A stretch of DNA of 64,000 nt from contig NZ_CP033116.1 of assembly GCF_009497895.1 (NCBI RefSeq), positions 2,480,001-2,544,000 of the forward strand, read 5' to 3'. The position numbers were made by a program, and so were the translations under genes. Below the pieces are notes generated by a model. It was not told the DNA's origin. It saw nothing but the letters and a program-made list of their open reading frames with translations, and did not search any database. Position 1 is the stretch's first letter. Each line of letters begins with the position of its first letter. This document shows positions 1-9,718 of the stretch, one piece after another. Source of the DNA: Halopseudomonas pelagia. Lineage in GTDB: Bacteria; Pseudomonadota; Gammaproteobacteria; Pseudomonadales; Pseudomonadaceae.

Positions 1-1782
1 GGCGCGGTAGTAGGCTCCACCCTGGTGCTGATTGCGGTGTTTGCGCCGGTATCCTTTCTCGGTGGTCTCAGCGGCGAGCTGTATCGTCAGTTCGCCATTA
101 CCATCGCCGTGTCCGTGGGTATTTCCGGTATCGTGGCGCTGACGCTCAGTCCGGTGATGTGCGCGTTGCTGCTCGACCGCAAGGAGACCGAGCCGTCTCC
201 CAAATTCGCCTGGTTCAATAACGGCTTTGATCGACTGACTGACGGTTTTACCCGCCTGGTCGGCTGGATGCTCAATCACGCCAAAATTACCCTGGTGCTG
301 TTTCTGCTACTGATCGGATCCACCTTGTTTCTCCTGGATCGCATGTCCAGCGGCCTTGTGCCGCAGGAAGATCAGGGCTTCCTGCTGACGGTCTATCAAC
401 TGCCGCCCGTCTCATCTCTGGAGCGTACGGAGGCCGTGCGTGAAGAGTTGAGTCAGAAGATCGTCGACATGGAAGAGATCAAAGGGATAACCAGCTTTGC
501 CGGTTTCGACATCATGAATCGTGGGCTACGCACCAATATGGGCGTCGCCTTCGTCACGCTGATCGACTGGGATGACCGTACCGAGGTAGAGCAAAGCGCG
601 CAGGGTATGGCCAACCGGATCGTCGGCCTGGGTGCGAATATCCAGGAAGCCAACGTCATGGCCTTCGTGCCGCCGCCGATTAACGGGCTGTCACTGACCG
701 GGGGTGTCGAGGGGTATCTGCAGTTGCGCGGTGAAAGCGATCCTTTGAAGCTCAAGGCGCAAGCAGATCGCTTGGTCGGTGCCGCCAGCGAGCGCCCCGA
801 GCTGACCAACGTGCGTGCGGCACTGGATGTCGGCGTGCCGCGCTACCAGGCAGAGGTGGATTGGGACAAGGCCAAGGCCATGGGTGTGCCCATCAACGAA
901 ATCTTCACCGCCATGCGCAGTACTTTTGGTGCTCTGTATGTGAACGACTTCACCCTGCAAGGGCGTAACTGGCAAGTCAATCTGCAGTCAGAGGGCGAGT
1001 TCCGTAGCCATCCGGATGACCTGCGCAAGGTGTTCGTGCGTTCCGGCACTGGCGAGCTGGTGTCTCTGAATAACGTGGTGACCCTTGAACGTACCCAGGG
1101 TGTCGATTCGGTGAGCCGCTTCAATCTCTATCCTGCCACCAAGGTGACCGCCGACCCGGCGCCGGGCTACAACACGGCTGCGGCATTGGCTGCCTTGCAG
1201 GAAGTGGGTGCCGAGGTTCTGTCTGCGGACGCGCAATTGGGCTGGGTCGGTGAGGCCTATCAATTGCTGGATTCGGCATCTTCCGGGGCACTGGCGTTCG
1301 GTATGGGAATCATGATGGTGTTTCTGATTCTGTCAGCGCAGTACGAACGCTGGAGTCTGCCACTGGCGGTAGCCACGGCGATTCCTTTCGGCGTTTTCGG
1401 TGCAGTGGTAGCGTCGATGTTGCGGGGCTTCCCGAACGATATCTACTTCCAGGTCGGGCTGCTGGTGTTGATTGGTCTAGCGGCCAAGAACGCCATTCTG
1501 ATCGTCGAGTTCGCGGCACAGAACCGCAAGGAAGGCATGTCGCCCTATGACTCCGCCCTGACGGCGGCACGTCAGCGCTTTCGCGCGATCATGATGACCG
1601 CCCTGACCTTTATCATCGGCAGCTTGCCGCTGGCGATCAGTACTGGCGCCGGCGCAGTAAGTCGTCAGGAGATCGGTACCGTGGTAGTCGGCGGGATGGT
1701 CGCTGCCAGTACCCTGGCGCTGATCTTCGTGCCGGTGTTCTACATGTTGCTGGAGCAGAGGGGGTTCAAGCGCACCGAGTAA
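1..1782 (+). CDS. RND-family multidrug efflux permease, C-terminal part (truncated by window edge)
   Basis: This is the inner-membrane proton-driven pump of a tripartite efflux system, which works with a periplasmic adaptor and an outer-membrane channel. The reading frame is open from base 1, so the N-terminal part lies outside; 593 residues remain of a family that is usually about 1,030 to 1,050. Visible features are the transmembrane block with FAPVSFLGGLSGELYRQFAI, a short amphipathic linker, the large second periplasmic loop with LVPQEDQG and VPPPINGLS, and the final helices with GLAAKNAILIVEFA and RQRFRAIMMTALTFIIGSLP, which are typical of HAE1 pumps. It ends 44 bases before the convergent oligopeptidase gene, with a strong hairpin between. 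Substrate cannot be told from this part. The adaptor gene is presumably upstream. Confidence 0.93.
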   Translation, partial: GAVVGSTLVLIAVFAPVSFLGGLSGELYRQFAITIAVSVGISGIVALTLSPVMCALLLDRKETEPSPKFAWFNNGFDRLTDGFTRLVGWMLNHAKITLVLFLLLIGSTLFLLDRMSSGLVPQEDQGFLLTVYQLPPVSSLERTEAVREELSQKIVDMEEIKGITSFAGFDIMNRGLRTNMGVAFVTLIDWDDRTEVEQSAQGMANRIVGLGANIQEANVMAFVPPPINGLSLTGGVEGYLQLRGESDPLKLKAQADRLVGAASERPELTNVRAALDVGVPRYQAEVDWDKAKAMGVPINEIFTAMRSTFGALYVNDFTLQGRNWQVNLQSEGEFRSHPDDLRKVFVRSGTGELVSLNNVVTLERTQGVDSVSRFNLYPATKVTADPAPGYNTAAALAALQEVGAEVLSADAQLGWVGEAYQLLDSASSGALAFGMGIMMVFLILSAQYERWSLPLAVATAIPFGVFGAVVASMLRGFPNDIYFQVGLLVLIGLAAKNAILIVEFAAQNRKEGMSPYDSALTAARQRFRAIMMTALTFIIGSLPLAISTGAGAVSRQEIGTVVVGGMVAASTLALIFVPVFYMLLEQRGFKRTE

Positions 1783-1788
1783 AACTGA

Positions 1789-1820
1789 CTGCCCTTGTCG
1801 CATATCGCCGACAAGGGCAG
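1789..1820. terminator. hairpin between convergent genes
   Basis: A perfect 12-base-pair stem (1789-1800 with 1809-1820) and an 8-base loop lie between the converging RND permease and oligopeptidase genes. There is an A-run just upstream (1781-1784) and no clear T-run downstream. It may stop transcripts from both sides. Confidence 0.6.
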
Positions 1821-1826
1821 GACGGC

Positions 1827-3839
1827 TCAGCCGGCGGGAGGGATCACGGCCAATAAGAAGCTGTATTCCTCGGCCAGCTCGCGTATCGCCTGATAGCGTC
1901 CGCTGGCACCGCCGTGCCCAGCGCTCATCTGGGTGCGCAACAGCAGCGGCCGGGAGTCGGTTTTGCAATGCCGCAGCTTGGCCACCCATTTGGCCGCTTC
2001 CCAATACTGCACGCGCATGTCGTGATAACCCGCGGTGACAAACAGGGCCGGGTATTCCTGCTTCCGTACCTGCTCATAGGGCGCGTAACCCCGTACCCGC
2101 TCGGCGACGACAGGATCATTCATGTCGCCCCATTCCTCGTATTCACCAATGGTCAGCGGTAGATCCGGATTGTTCATGGTATTGAACACGTCGACGAAGG
2201 GCACATCAGCCACTGCGGCAGCGAACAACTCAGGCCGCTGGTTGATTACATTGCCAATCAGCAGACCGCCCGCGCTGCCACCAGCGATGACCAGCCGCTC
2301 AGGGTCCGTTAGACCTTGTTGCAGCAGGTGCTCGGCGCAGGCGATAAAGTCGCTAAAGGTGTTTTCCTTATGTTCGAGTTTGCCGTTCTGATACCAGGCT
2401 TCGCCCAGATCGGCGCCGCCGCGAACATGGGCGATAGCGAATATCCAGCCGCGCTCAAGCAGCGAGAGGCGGGCGTGTGAAAACCAGGGGTCCATGCTCG
2501 CACCGTAGGCGCCATAGCCATATAGATAAAGCGGCGCAGGCCCGGGAGCTCGCTTGCGCGCGGCGACAAGACTGATCGGGATCCTGTTGCCGTCTGCGGT
2601 TGTGGCCCACTCCCGGGTGACCTCGTAGTCGGCGGGGTCAAACTTGCCTTCCACCGGTATCTGCTTGAGCACGCGTTGCTCGCCGCTGGCGATATGCAAG
2701 GCGCTGACTTGTGCTGGCCGGTTCAAGGATTCATAACGCAAGCGCACAAACTCGCTCGCATATTCTTCGCCGCCCTGTACGTGCAGGCTATAGACGGCGT
2801 CCGGCATCTTCACCTGGTAGGGTGCGCCGCCCTCTGGCCGGACTTCCAGAGTGATCAACCCCTGGTCACGGTAATGCAGGAGCAAGCCAGCTTTTTGCAC
2901 GCTCATGTCTTCCAGGGTGCGTTGTGGGTCCAGTTCGGCAATCTGCTGCCAGTGCTCAAATGCAGGATGTTCAGGCGCCGCCTGGAACAAGGCAAAATTC
3001 TCACCCGGCGCATTGCTACGAATAATCAGACCCTCCGGGCCATGGTCCACATGATATTCATGCCCGCTACGACGGGCTTCAATCAGTTGCCAGGTGCCGG
3101 TGGGCTGATCCGCTGGCAGCAGCTGCACTTCGCTGGTGTTTTTACTGGAGCTGGTCAGCAGCAGCCATTGCTCGGAGCTGCTGCGGTAAACGTGCAGGTA
3201 GAAGCGCTGGTCCTGCTCATGAAACAGATGCACAGGCGCAGCGTCGGCTCGCAGCCGCCACAGGTGCGCAGGTCGCGAGGTCTCGTCCATGCTGATAGCA
3301 AACAGGTGCTGACTATCCTGGGCCCAGACCAGACTGCCGTCGGCGTTTTCCAGTGGCAGCTCGGTCAATGTGCCGCTATCAATGTTCTGTAGATACAACG
3401 AATAGGTCTCGTCGCCCTGACGGTCGAGGCTGTAGGCAAGCCATTGGTGATCAGGGCTGATGGCATAGTCGCCCAGTTGCAGAAAGTCATCGCCGGCCAG
3501 CAGGTTCAGATCCAGCAGCAGAGTTTCACTCACCGGGTCTATTGTCAGAGACCCATCGTCAGGTTTGGCGCAGCGAAAGTAACGCGGGTATTCGGCTCCG
3601 GTTTCGGTGCGCTGGTAGTACAACCATGGGCCCCACACCCCGGGCAATGACAAATCGGTTTCACGGATTCGCCCGCGGATCTCTTCAAAGAGTATTTCCC
3701 GCTGATCATCATGGCTGGCCAACCAGGTTTCGGTCGCCTGGTTCTCCTGCTCGAGAAAGGCCAGCACCTCGGGCGCATCACGTTGCTCAAGCCAGGCATA
3801 CGGATCATTGCCGGTATCGCGGCGTGTAGGTTGTAGCAT
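1827..3839 (-). CDS. ptrB: oligopeptidase B (S9A serine peptidase)
   Basis: This cytosolic serine peptidase of the prolyl oligopeptidase family cleaves short peptides after Arg or Lys. The 670-residue protein has the family layout: an N-terminal beta-propeller (roughly residues 70-400) and a C-terminal alpha/beta-hydrolase domain. The nucleophile lies in GGSAGG, with Ser522 by codon count. Further landmarks are YGYGAYG (oxyanion region), HVRGGADLG, the acidic region GYHDMRVQYWE and the histidine in SAGHGG. The N-terminus with PYAWLEQRD is typical of oligopeptidase B. It is divergent from the small membrane-protein gene at 3907, with which it shares a 67-base promoter gap. Length is slightly under the 680-700 usual for the family. 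Confidence 0.95.
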   Translation of the reverse strand: MLQPTRRDTGNDPYAWLEQRDAPEVLAFLEQENQATETWLASHDDQREILFEEIRGRIRETDLSLPGVWGPWLYYQRTETGAEYPRYFRCAKPDDGSLTIDPVSETLLLDLNLLAGDDFLQLGDYAISPDHQWLAYSLDRQGDETYSLYLQNIDSGTLTELPLENADGSLVWAQDSQHLFAISMDETSRPAHLWRLRADAAPVHLFHEQDQRFYLHVYRSSSEQWLLLTSSSKNTSEVQLLPADQPTGTWQLIEARRSGHEYHVDHGPEGLIIRSNAPGENFALFQAAPEHPAFEHWQQIAELDPQRTLEDMSVQKAGLLLHYRDQGLITLEVRPEGGAPYQVKMPDAVYSLHVQGGEEYASEFVRLRYESLNRPAQVSALHIASGEQRVLKQIPVEGKFDPADYEVTREWATTADGNRIPISLVAARKRAPGPAPLYLYGYGAYGASMDPWFSHARLSLLERGWIFAIAHVRGGADLGEAWYQNGKLEHKENTFSDFIACAEHLLQQGLTDPERLVIAGGSAGGLLIGNVINQRPELFAAAVADVPFVDVFNTMNNPDLPLTIGEYEEWGDMNDPVVAERVRGYAPYEQVRKQEYPALFVTAGYHDMRVQYWEAAKWVAKLRHCKTDSRPLLLRTQMSAGHGGASGRYQAIRELAEEYSFLLAVIPPAG

Positions 3840-3906
3840 CGAGTTGGGACTCCTTGAATAAAACCGTTATTATAGGCCCACATTTTTGCTGACCGGTGAC
3901 TGCCTG

Positions 3907-4290
3907 ATGTTCAACGAATCCGAATACCAGACGATGTGGATGATATATCTGGCGGCGGCAGCTTGTGCCTGGTTGGTCTGGTGGAAAATGACCAGCTGGA
4001 TTCCGTTCTGGTATGTACGCGAACCCTTGTGGCTGATCATGGCGATACTGCTGTTCACGCCGGTCCGAGTTGATCCGATGGAATCATGGATGGCACCCGC
4101 GACCATGATCTTTCTACTGGATACGGTGCTTGACACGGGAGACAACGAGGCGCGGATGCTGGGTGATCTCGCGTTGGCGATGGGGCTCGCGCTATTGCTT
4201 TATCTGTTGATCGCTGCGGGCAGGGCAGGTTGGAAGCATTGGCGCCAGCAGGAGACCGCTCACGCCAAAGGGCATTACAAGGCACCTTGA
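3907..4290 (+). CDS. small conserved membrane protein of unknown function
   Basis: A 127-residue protein with about three or four hydrophobic helices: MIYLAAAACAWLVWW, WLIMAILLFTPVRV, a middle segment around MIFLLDTVL, and LALAMGLALLLYLLIAAG near the end. The C-terminus is basic and hydrophilic. An in-frame TTG lies at 3886, but the ATG at 3907 gives a better N-terminus. Its position beside ptrB appears to be conserved in pseudomonads from memory. Function is unknown; it may be annotated as a transporter elsewhere, which the size does not support. Confidence 0.75.
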   Translation: MFNESEYQTMWMIYLAAAACAWLVWWKMTSWIPFWYVREPLWLIMAILLFTPVRVDPMESWMAPATMIFLLDTVLDTGDNEARMLGDLALAMGLALLLYLLIAAGRAGWKHWRQQETAHAKGHYKAP

Positions 4291-4297
4291 GGGCTTC

Positions 4298-4891
4298 TCA
4301 GCCCTCGTTCTTCTGTTCGTAAAGCGTGCGCGCCATGCGCATGATCTGCTCCTGGAATTCACTACGCTGAATATCAGTCATCGGGCAGATGCCAATCTGT
4401 TCAAATAGACGATAGCCGCGTACCGAAAAGAACAGAATGCTAGCCTGCGCCAGCCCCAGAGGCGACTCGGCAAGGATGTTGAACAACCCCTGAACATCGT
4501 CCGATGTGGTCTGCAGCAACGCTGGGTTACTGGCAGCGGCGGCGAGAATCGCGGAGTCCAGGTTCTTCTCCTCGTTCGACTCGCTCAGATTGCTTAGCAG
4601 CAGTGATTTCAGCTCGCGCATAGGCTCATCCGGCAGCACACTTTCGTAAGCTCTCCAGCGAACACGGAAACGCTCCAGCCGGTGCTCGATCATGGCTGAA
4701 AGCAAGGCTTCCCGATCAGGAAACATTCCTTGCAGATCACTCTCGGCGATGCCTGTGCGCTCGCTCAGGCTGGCGAAGGTAAGCTGTGAAGCGCCTAGCT
4801 CGCTGACGATGGCTTCTGCCGCGCGGAAGATATTCAGACGGCGGTTTTCATTTTCTTTGGTTGAATCGATGCTTTCCACTGTTATAGACAT
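4298..4891 (-). CDS. TetR-family transcriptional regulator
   Basis: A repressor-type DNA-binding protein of 197 residues. The N-terminal helix-turn-helix spans about residues 15-60, seen in IFRAAEAIVSELG, LTFASLSERTGIAESDLQGMF and DREALLSAMIEHRL; the rest is an all-helical ligand and dimer domain without a motif that tells the ligand. The reading frame extends 19 codons further upstream, but those residues (Cys- and Arg-rich) do not look native; the ATG at 4891 with CCAGG just upstream gives the usual TetR N-terminus. It is convergent with the small membrane-protein gene (7-base gap). Its target cannot be told from position alone. Confidence 0.85.
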   Translation of the reverse strand: MSITVESIDSTKENENRRLNIFRAAEAIVSELGASQLTFASLSERTGIAESDLQGMFPDREALLSAMIEHRLERFRVRWRAYESVLPDEPMRELKSLLLSNLSESNEEKNLDSAILAAAASNPALLQTTSDDVQGLFNILAESPLGLAQASILFFSVRGYRLFEQIGICPMTDIQRSEFQEQIMRMARTLYEQKNEG

Positions 4892-5073
4892 CCTGGTGGT
4901 GGGGGTACCAAGGCAACACTGAATAAGGCAGCGCCGGTTGTGTCCCAAATGGCCTTCAGAGTGATGACACTCAGATTATGCGCACTAGGTTACGACTTAA
5001 GGGCTTATCAGGCGAGTATTTTTTGCAGCAGGAGGTGTCGCGTACAACTAAGGGAGGGTAAATTTCAGGCATT

Positions 5074-5101
5074 AAAAAACCCGGCCGGAGCCGGGTTTTT
5101 C
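5074..5101 (-). terminator. intrinsic terminator of the cold-shock gene
   Basis: AAAAACCCGGC, a CGGA loop and GCCGGGTTTTT form a symmetric stem with T-runs on both sides. It sits 16 bases after the stop codon of the csp gene and can act in both directions. Confidence 0.85.
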
Positions 5102-5116
5102 AGTCAGACTTCGGAA

Positions 5117-5323
5117 TTAACCGATAACCTGAATGTTTGCAGCTTGCTTACCTTTAGGACCAGTAGTGATATCGAAAGATACCTTCTGGTTCTCGGCGAG
5201 GGACTTGAAGCCCTGAACCTTGATTTCGGAGAAGTGGGCGAACAGATCATCACCACCGCCGTCCGGAGTAATGAAGCCAAAGCCTTTAGTGTCGTTGAAC
5301 CACTTAACTGTACCAGTTGCCAT
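5117..5323 (-). CDS. cold-shock domain protein (CspA family)
   Basis: A 68-residue single cold-shock domain that binds single-stranded RNA or DNA and prevents secondary structure in transcripts. Both RNA-binding motifs are present: RNP1 KGFGFI at residues 13-18 and RNP2 as DLFAHF about residues 26-31, plus the start [10 protein letters not shown]. Family length is 65-70, so it is complete. It is single, with its own terminator. About 300 bases without a gene lie upstream; cold-shock genes often have long leaders. Which paralogue (capB, cspD and so on) cannot be decided here. Confidence 0.95.
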   Translation of the reverse strand: MATGTVKWFNDTKGFGFITPDGGGDDLFAHFSEIKVQGFKSLAENQKVSFDITTGPKGKQAANIQVIG

Positions 5324-5619
5324 TTCGGATAATTCCTATCAAATAAAAAAATCTGAGCTGAGCTCAATTAAAGCGTGGGGAATCAAAGATTACGAGAATG
5401 ACAAACTTACGTACTGAAAAGTGCGCTTGCAGCCTACTACTCTATCTTGAAAACCTACGCGCTCACTGTGCGCCTTAATGCAAATCAAGTCAAGCTAGGC
5501 TATGACCGGCCTGCATGGGCTCGCTGTGAACGAAATTCAGTATACGACAGATTCAGGAAATAACACCCTTTACCTGAGTTTTTTTTAAATATGCACTGCC
5601 GTTCGTCTGAAAATCGCCT
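5324..5619 (-). promoter_or_regulatory. leader and promoter region of the cold-shock gene
   Basis: A 296-base gap between csp and aceK without a credible gene. It is AT-rich next to csp (5339-5352) and around 5560-5590, where T-rich sequence follows the aceK side. GGAATTAT just before the csp start (5324-5335 on the reverse strand) is a plausible ribosome site. A long structured leader would fit the family, but no specific element such as a cold box was identified. Confidence 0.4.
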
Positions 5620-7323
5620 TCAGTTGCGCTTGTACGGAAACACGTCCAGCACCTGCCCGTCCTTTATACGCTCCTGCAGACCCTTCCAGTAACTGGCCTC
5701 GAACAAGTTGCCATGCATGCTGGAAAAAGCCTTGCGATGGCGGATGTCGGCAAATAGAAACACGGGAAACTCTTCCGGGAACACATCGTTCGGCCCTACC
5801 GAATACCAGGGTTCGGAAGCCATTTCCTGTTCCGGGTACATGGCTTCGGGGATGTCGCGGAAGTTGACCTCGGTTAGATAGCTGATTTCGTCGTAGTCGT
5901 AGAACACCACGCGGCCGTGGCGCGTCACTCCGAAATTTTTCAGCAACATGTCGCCAGGGAAGATATTGGCTGCGGCCAATTCTTTGATTGCTTTGCCATA
6001 GTCGAGCAGAGCTTCCTGCGTCTGAGTCTCGCTCGCGCTCTCCAGATAGATGTTCAGCGGGGTCATTCGGCGTTCGGTCCAGCAGTGGCGTACCAGGATC
6101 ACGTCTCCTTCCTCGATCACCGTCGAGGCTGCCACTTCCAGCAGCTCGGCCAGGCACTCAGGGTCAAAGCGTTCACGGGGGAAGCGGAAGTCAGCAAATT
6201 CCTGAGTATCAGCCAGACGTCCCACGCGGTCATGGCGCTTCACCAGCCGGTACCGGTCTATCACCGTGGCGCGATCGATATTCTTCGAGGGCGCAAACTT
6301 GTCCTTGATGATCTTGAACACGGTATTAAAGCCGGGCAGGGTGAATACGCTCATTACCATGCCGCGCACACCCGGCGCCATGATGAAGCGGTCTTCGCTT
6401 GTGGCCAGATGCGCTATCAGCGCCCGATAGAATTCGGATTTGCCCTGCTTATAAAAGCCAATGGCGGTATACAGCTCGGCAATATGTTTGCTCGGCAGCA
6501 ACTGTTTGAGGAAGGCGACCATCTCCGCCGGAACGGCTGCTTCAACCATGAAATAAGAGCGGGTAAAGGAGAAGATGATCGAGACCTGGGATTCATCGGT
6601 AATCAGGGTGTCGACACTGATGCCTTCATGCTCGTGATGAATCAGCGGAAGAACGAAAGGCCATTGCTCCTGCTGGCTGATCACCCGACCCACCAGATAG
6701 GCGCCCTTGTTGCGATAGAACACCGATTGGATCAGCTCCACGGTCAGACCGCGATCTTTCTGCGCCCAATCCGGCAGGCCTTTGTGCAGATGCTCGATAA
6801 TCATCTTGCAGTCGCGTTCGAAGTTGGCCCAGGGCGCGTCGAAGCTATGCTCGTCGAGAATCTGTCGGACCAGCCCGTCCAGCGAGCCATCGGAAATAAA
6901 GCCGCGCGTCAGTGGTATCCGTGACGGCGGTCGCGTAACCGGCCGTGAGCTGTGCACGAACATGGTGTCGTCACTGATCTGATCATGCTGATGCAGTGAA
7001 GTGAAGATCGAGTTGAACCAGGTTTCGGCCAATTCGTCGTCGAAGCGCTGGTCGATGAGAGTGATATAGGCTTTGCGGATATCTGGCCAATTGCTGACAT
7101 CCAGTATGTATTCGGCATCCGCGGACTGGTGCAGATTCTGCCCGGTACTGGACACACAATCTTCATAAAGATTGATGCGCGCGGTGGACGCCGACTGAAT
7201 GTCGTTCCAGCGGGCTTGCTCAAACCGCACTCTCGCACCGGAAGTGATGCTGCGAAATTCGTCACGATAGTGATCGAATTGATCCAGGATGTTCTGAGCA
7301 ATGCGTTTGGGGCTGTAGGGCAT
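5620..7323 (-). CDS. aceK: isocitrate dehydrogenase kinase/phosphatase
   Basis: A bifunctional cytosolic enzyme that phosphorylates and dephosphorylates isocitrate dehydrogenase and so sets the split between the TCA cycle and the glyoxylate bypass. The 567-residue length fits the family. Visible motifs are [18 protein letters not shown] around the nucleotide-binding loop, the segment [32 protein letters not shown], and the kinase-like core [20 protein letters not shown] followed by YDEI, with the metal-binding aspartates. In pseudomonads aceK stands apart from aceA/aceB, as here. Upstream, 155 bases separate it from the divergent DUF748 gene. Confidence 0.97.
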   Translation of the reverse strand: MPYSPKRIAQNILDQFDHYRDEFRSITSGARVRFEQARWNDIQSASTARINLYEDCVSSTGQNLHQSADAEYILDVSNWPDIRKAYITLIDQRFDDELAETWFNSIFTSLHQHDQISDDTMFVHSSRPVTRPPSRIPLTRGFISDGSLDGLVRQILDEHSFDAPWANFERDCKMIIEHLHKGLPDWAQKDRGLTVELIQSVFYRNKGAYLVGRVISQQEQWPFVLPLIHHEHEGISVDTLITDESQVSIIFSFTRSYFMVEAAVPAEMVAFLKQLLPSKHIAELYTAIGFYKQGKSEFYRALIAHLATSEDRFIMAPGVRGMVMSVFTLPGFNTVFKIIKDKFAPSKNIDRATVIDRYRLVKRHDRVGRLADTQEFADFRFPRERFDPECLAELLEVAASTVIEEGDVILVRHCWTERRMTPLNIYLESASETQTQEALLDYGKAIKELAAANIFPGDMLLKNFGVTRHGRVVFYDYDEISYLTEVNFRDIPEAMYPEQEMASEPWYSVGPNDVFPEEFPVFLFADIRHRKAFSSMHGNLFEASYWKGLQERIKDGQVLDVFPYKRN

Positions 7324-7478
7324 GGAATAGGTACTGCCTGTGCCAGTTAGGAATCCGCAGAATAGCCAGTCTGGTGATTCAGCGAAAGTGCTCGATAGCT
7401 ATCAGCGGATAAATCGCCATTCCGCACTGAAGTGGATAAAGTAGCTGAACTGTTTTGATCCAGCGAAGTCATTTGAAA

Positions 7479-8552
7479 ATGAAAAAGACTTATAGCGTTC
7501 CCTTGGCTGCATTGGCCGTCATAGTCGTGTTATTGATAATTGTGCATCTGTCACTCGCTACCTGGGTGCGTAACCTGTTGAACGAGAACATGGCGGAGAT
7601 GGGGGATTACACCGGTCACGTGGAGGAAGTAGACCTGTTCTGGTGGCGAGGTGCTTACAGCATTCATGACCTGAACATTCAGAAAAATGTCGGCAATGTG
7701 CAGGCTCCCTTTTTTACCGCGCCGCTTATTGATATTGCCGTCAGTTGGCGAGCGCTATGGGAGGAGCGGGCTTTGGTGGCTAAAGTGCGGTTCACCGACC
7801 CGGAGCTGAACTTTATTGACTCCGAAAATGAGCAGGATCGTCAAACCGGTGAAGGCGTTGACTGGCGCGAACGCCTGACCGAGCAAATCCTGATTGAAGT
7901 GGACGAGCTTCAGGTCGTCAACGGGACCCTCGCTTTTCGCAACTTTACCTCGGAGCCTCCAGTTAACGTCTATGCCAATAATCTGGATATGACCGTGCGC
8001 AATCTGAGTACCGCGCGTGATCTGCAAGGCACTCGTGATGCCAGCCTGGAAGGTACTGCCGATTTCCTCAATCACGCCCCTTTGGAAATAGACGCTGCGT
8101 TCGATCCGCTATTGCGGATGGAGGATTTCGAGCTGCGCTTTCGTGTCAGTGAGGTGGACCTGACCCAACTGAATGATTTTGCCTCAGCCTACGGAAATTT
8201 CGATTTCAACTCCGGCAATGGCGAGCTGGTGGTGGAGGTTGATGCCGAGGATGGACAGTTAGGCGGGTACATCAAGCCATTGCTGCGTGACGTGGATGTG
8301 TTCAATGTCGAGCAGGATCTGCAGAACGAGGATAAAGGCTTTTTCCGCGGGATGTGGGAGGGGCTGGTCGGTGCCGGTGGTGCGGCAGTGAAAAATCGCA
8401 ATCGTGATCAGATTGCCACCCGCGTCGATTTAAGCGGCAGCTTGCAGGACGCCGATGTAAGCCCGCTGCAGGCCTTCTTCGGGATTCTGCGTAATGGCTT
8501 TGTTGAGGCCTTCAGTGCCGGCTTCGAAAAAGACGCGCCGGAGACTGAATAG
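7479..8552 (+). CDS. DUF748 (AsmA-like) membrane-anchored periplasmic protein
   Basis: A 357-residue protein with one N-terminal transmembrane helix (residues about 7-26, LAALAVIVVLLIIVHLSLA) and a periplasmic part rich in beta-strand repeats. The pattern VDLFWWRGAYSIHDLNI and the alternating acidic/hydrophobic strands are typical of DUF748, related to AsmA/TamB-type bridge-like lipid transport proteins. A TTG at 7455 is in frame, but the ATG at 7479 puts the basic MKKT directly before the helix, as expected. Function in lipid or envelope homeostasis is a family-level inference. A stem (8536-8546 with 8551-8561) overlaps the stop codon. Confidence 0.8.
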   Translation: MKKTYSVPLAALAVIVVLLIIVHLSLATWVRNLLNENMAEMGDYTGHVEEVDLFWWRGAYSIHDLNIQKNVGNVQAPFFTAPLIDIAVSWRALWEERALVAKVRFTDPELNFIDSENEQDRQTGEGVDWRERLTEQILIEVDELQVVNGTLAFRNFTSEPPVNVYANNLDMTVRNLSTARDLQGTRDASLEGTADFLNHAPLEIDAAFDPLLRMEDFELRFRVSEVDLTQLNDFASAYGNFDFNSGNGELVVEVDAEDGQLGGYIKPLLRDVDVFNVEQDLQNEDKGFFRGMWEGLVGAGGAAVKNRNRDQIATRVDLSGSLQDADVSPLQAFFGILRNGFVEAFSAGFEKDAPETE

Positions 8553-8561
8553 TCTCCGGCG
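8536..8561. repeat. inverted repeat across the stop codon of the DUF748 gene
   Basis: Perfect 11-base-pair stem with a GAAT loop; the TAG stop (8550-8552) lies in it. There is no T-run after it, so it is at most a weak terminator or an RNA-stabilising 3' end between this gene and the convergent cysK. Confidence 0.5.
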
Positions 8562-8594
8562 AAGTCTGTCGTTCGCATCCGCTAGGCGGCGCAG

Positions 8595-9569
8595 TTACTG
8601 CTGCAGTTCTGCCTCGCTGAACATATCGCTGAACAGCATGCTGCTGAGATAGCGTTCACCTGAGTCCGGCAGGATTACCACCATTGTCTTGCCCTGCATC
8701 TCCGGCTCTTCTGCCATGCGCACGGCAGCTGCCATCGCCGCACCGCAGGAAATGCCACAGAGAATGCCTTCCTCGCGCATCAGTCGCAAAGCCATCGCCT
8801 TCGACTCTTCGTCAGTCACCTGTTCGATACGATCCACCAGTGACATGTCCAGATTGCCGGGAACGAAACCGGCGCCAATGCCCTGGATCTTGTGCGGGGA
8901 GGGTTTGACCTCTTGACCATCACGCGTCTGGGTGATTACCGGCGAGCTGACCGGCTCTACCGCCACCGACAAGATATTTTTCTTGCAGGTATTCTTTATA
9001 TAGCGCGATACGCCCGTGATAGTGCCGCCGGTCCCCACACCGGAGACCAGTACATCAATACTGCCTTCTGTGTCTTTCCAGATTTCCGGCCCGGTCGTTT
9101 TTTCATGGATCGCCGGGTTGGCTGGATTTTCGAATTGCTGCAGCAGAATGTGATTGGCAGGGTCCTGGGCGGTGATTTCTTCCGCTGCGGCAATTGCGCC
9201 TTTCATTCCCTTGGCCGGGTCAGTCAGGATCAGTTCTGCGCCCAACGCTTTGAGCACTTTGCGCCGCTCCAGACTCATGGAGGAGGGCATGCTTAACTTC
9301 AGCTTGTAGCCCCGTGCAGCGGCCACGAAAGCCAGGCCAATGCCGGTATTGCCGGACGTCGGCTCGACTATGGTCATGCCCGGCTTCAGACGCCCGGACT
9401 CTTCCGCGTCCCAGATCATGCTGGCACCGATGCGGCATTTGACCGAGTAAGCTGGATTGCGTCCCTCGATCTTGGCCAGGATGGTCACGCCGGAAGGGCC
9501 GATACGATTGATGCGGACCAGCGGCGTATTGCCGATGGATTGTGAGTTGTCTGTATAGATTTTGCTCAT
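8595..9569 (-). CDS. cysK: cysteine synthase (O-acetylserine sulfhydrylase)
   Basis: A PLP enzyme that makes L-cysteine from O-acetylserine and sulfide in the cytosol. The 324-residue protein has the PLP lysine Lys44 in [11 protein letters not shown], the asparagine loop [11 protein letters not shown] (substrate binding), the glycine loop [13 protein letters not shown] that holds the phosphate, and the C-terminal [11 protein letters not shown]. The length and VKCRIG favour cysteine synthase A over CysM, which usually has a shorter protein and a different loop. It is a single gene. Its start is 149 bases from the divergent MoxR-type gene. Confidence 0.93.
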   Translation of the reverse strand: MSKIYTDNSQSIGNTPLVRINRIGPSGVTILAKIEGRNPAYSVKCRIGASMIWDAEESGRLKPGMTIVEPTSGNTGIGLAFVAAARGYKLKLSMPSSMSLERRKVLKALGAELILTDPAKGMKGAIAAAEEITAQDPANHILLQQFENPANPAIHEKTTGPEIWKDTEGSIDVLVSGVGTGGTITGVSRYIKNTCKKNILSVAVEPVSSPVITQTRDGQEVKPSPHKIQGIGAGFVPGNLDMSLVDRIEQVTDEESKAMALRLMREEGILCGISCGAAMAAAVRMAEEPEMQGKTMVVILPDSGERYLSSMLFSDMFSEAELQQ

Positions 9570-9718
9570 GATGACATCCTGTTGGGTGCGGGGATCATTC
9601 AGTGACTGAATACTACATCCAGGTTCACAGTGCGCCTACCGTCACGTTATAGTCGCTGTTTTGACCGGGCGCCAATTAGAGCTGGCCCTGCTCCTGAATT
9701 CTCCAGAGGATAGCCTGA

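Noticed and set aside
4055..4285. Reverse-strand frame over the small membrane-protein gene
   Set aside because: Shadow of the forward gene; composition rich in Pro, Arg and Ser and no ribosome site.
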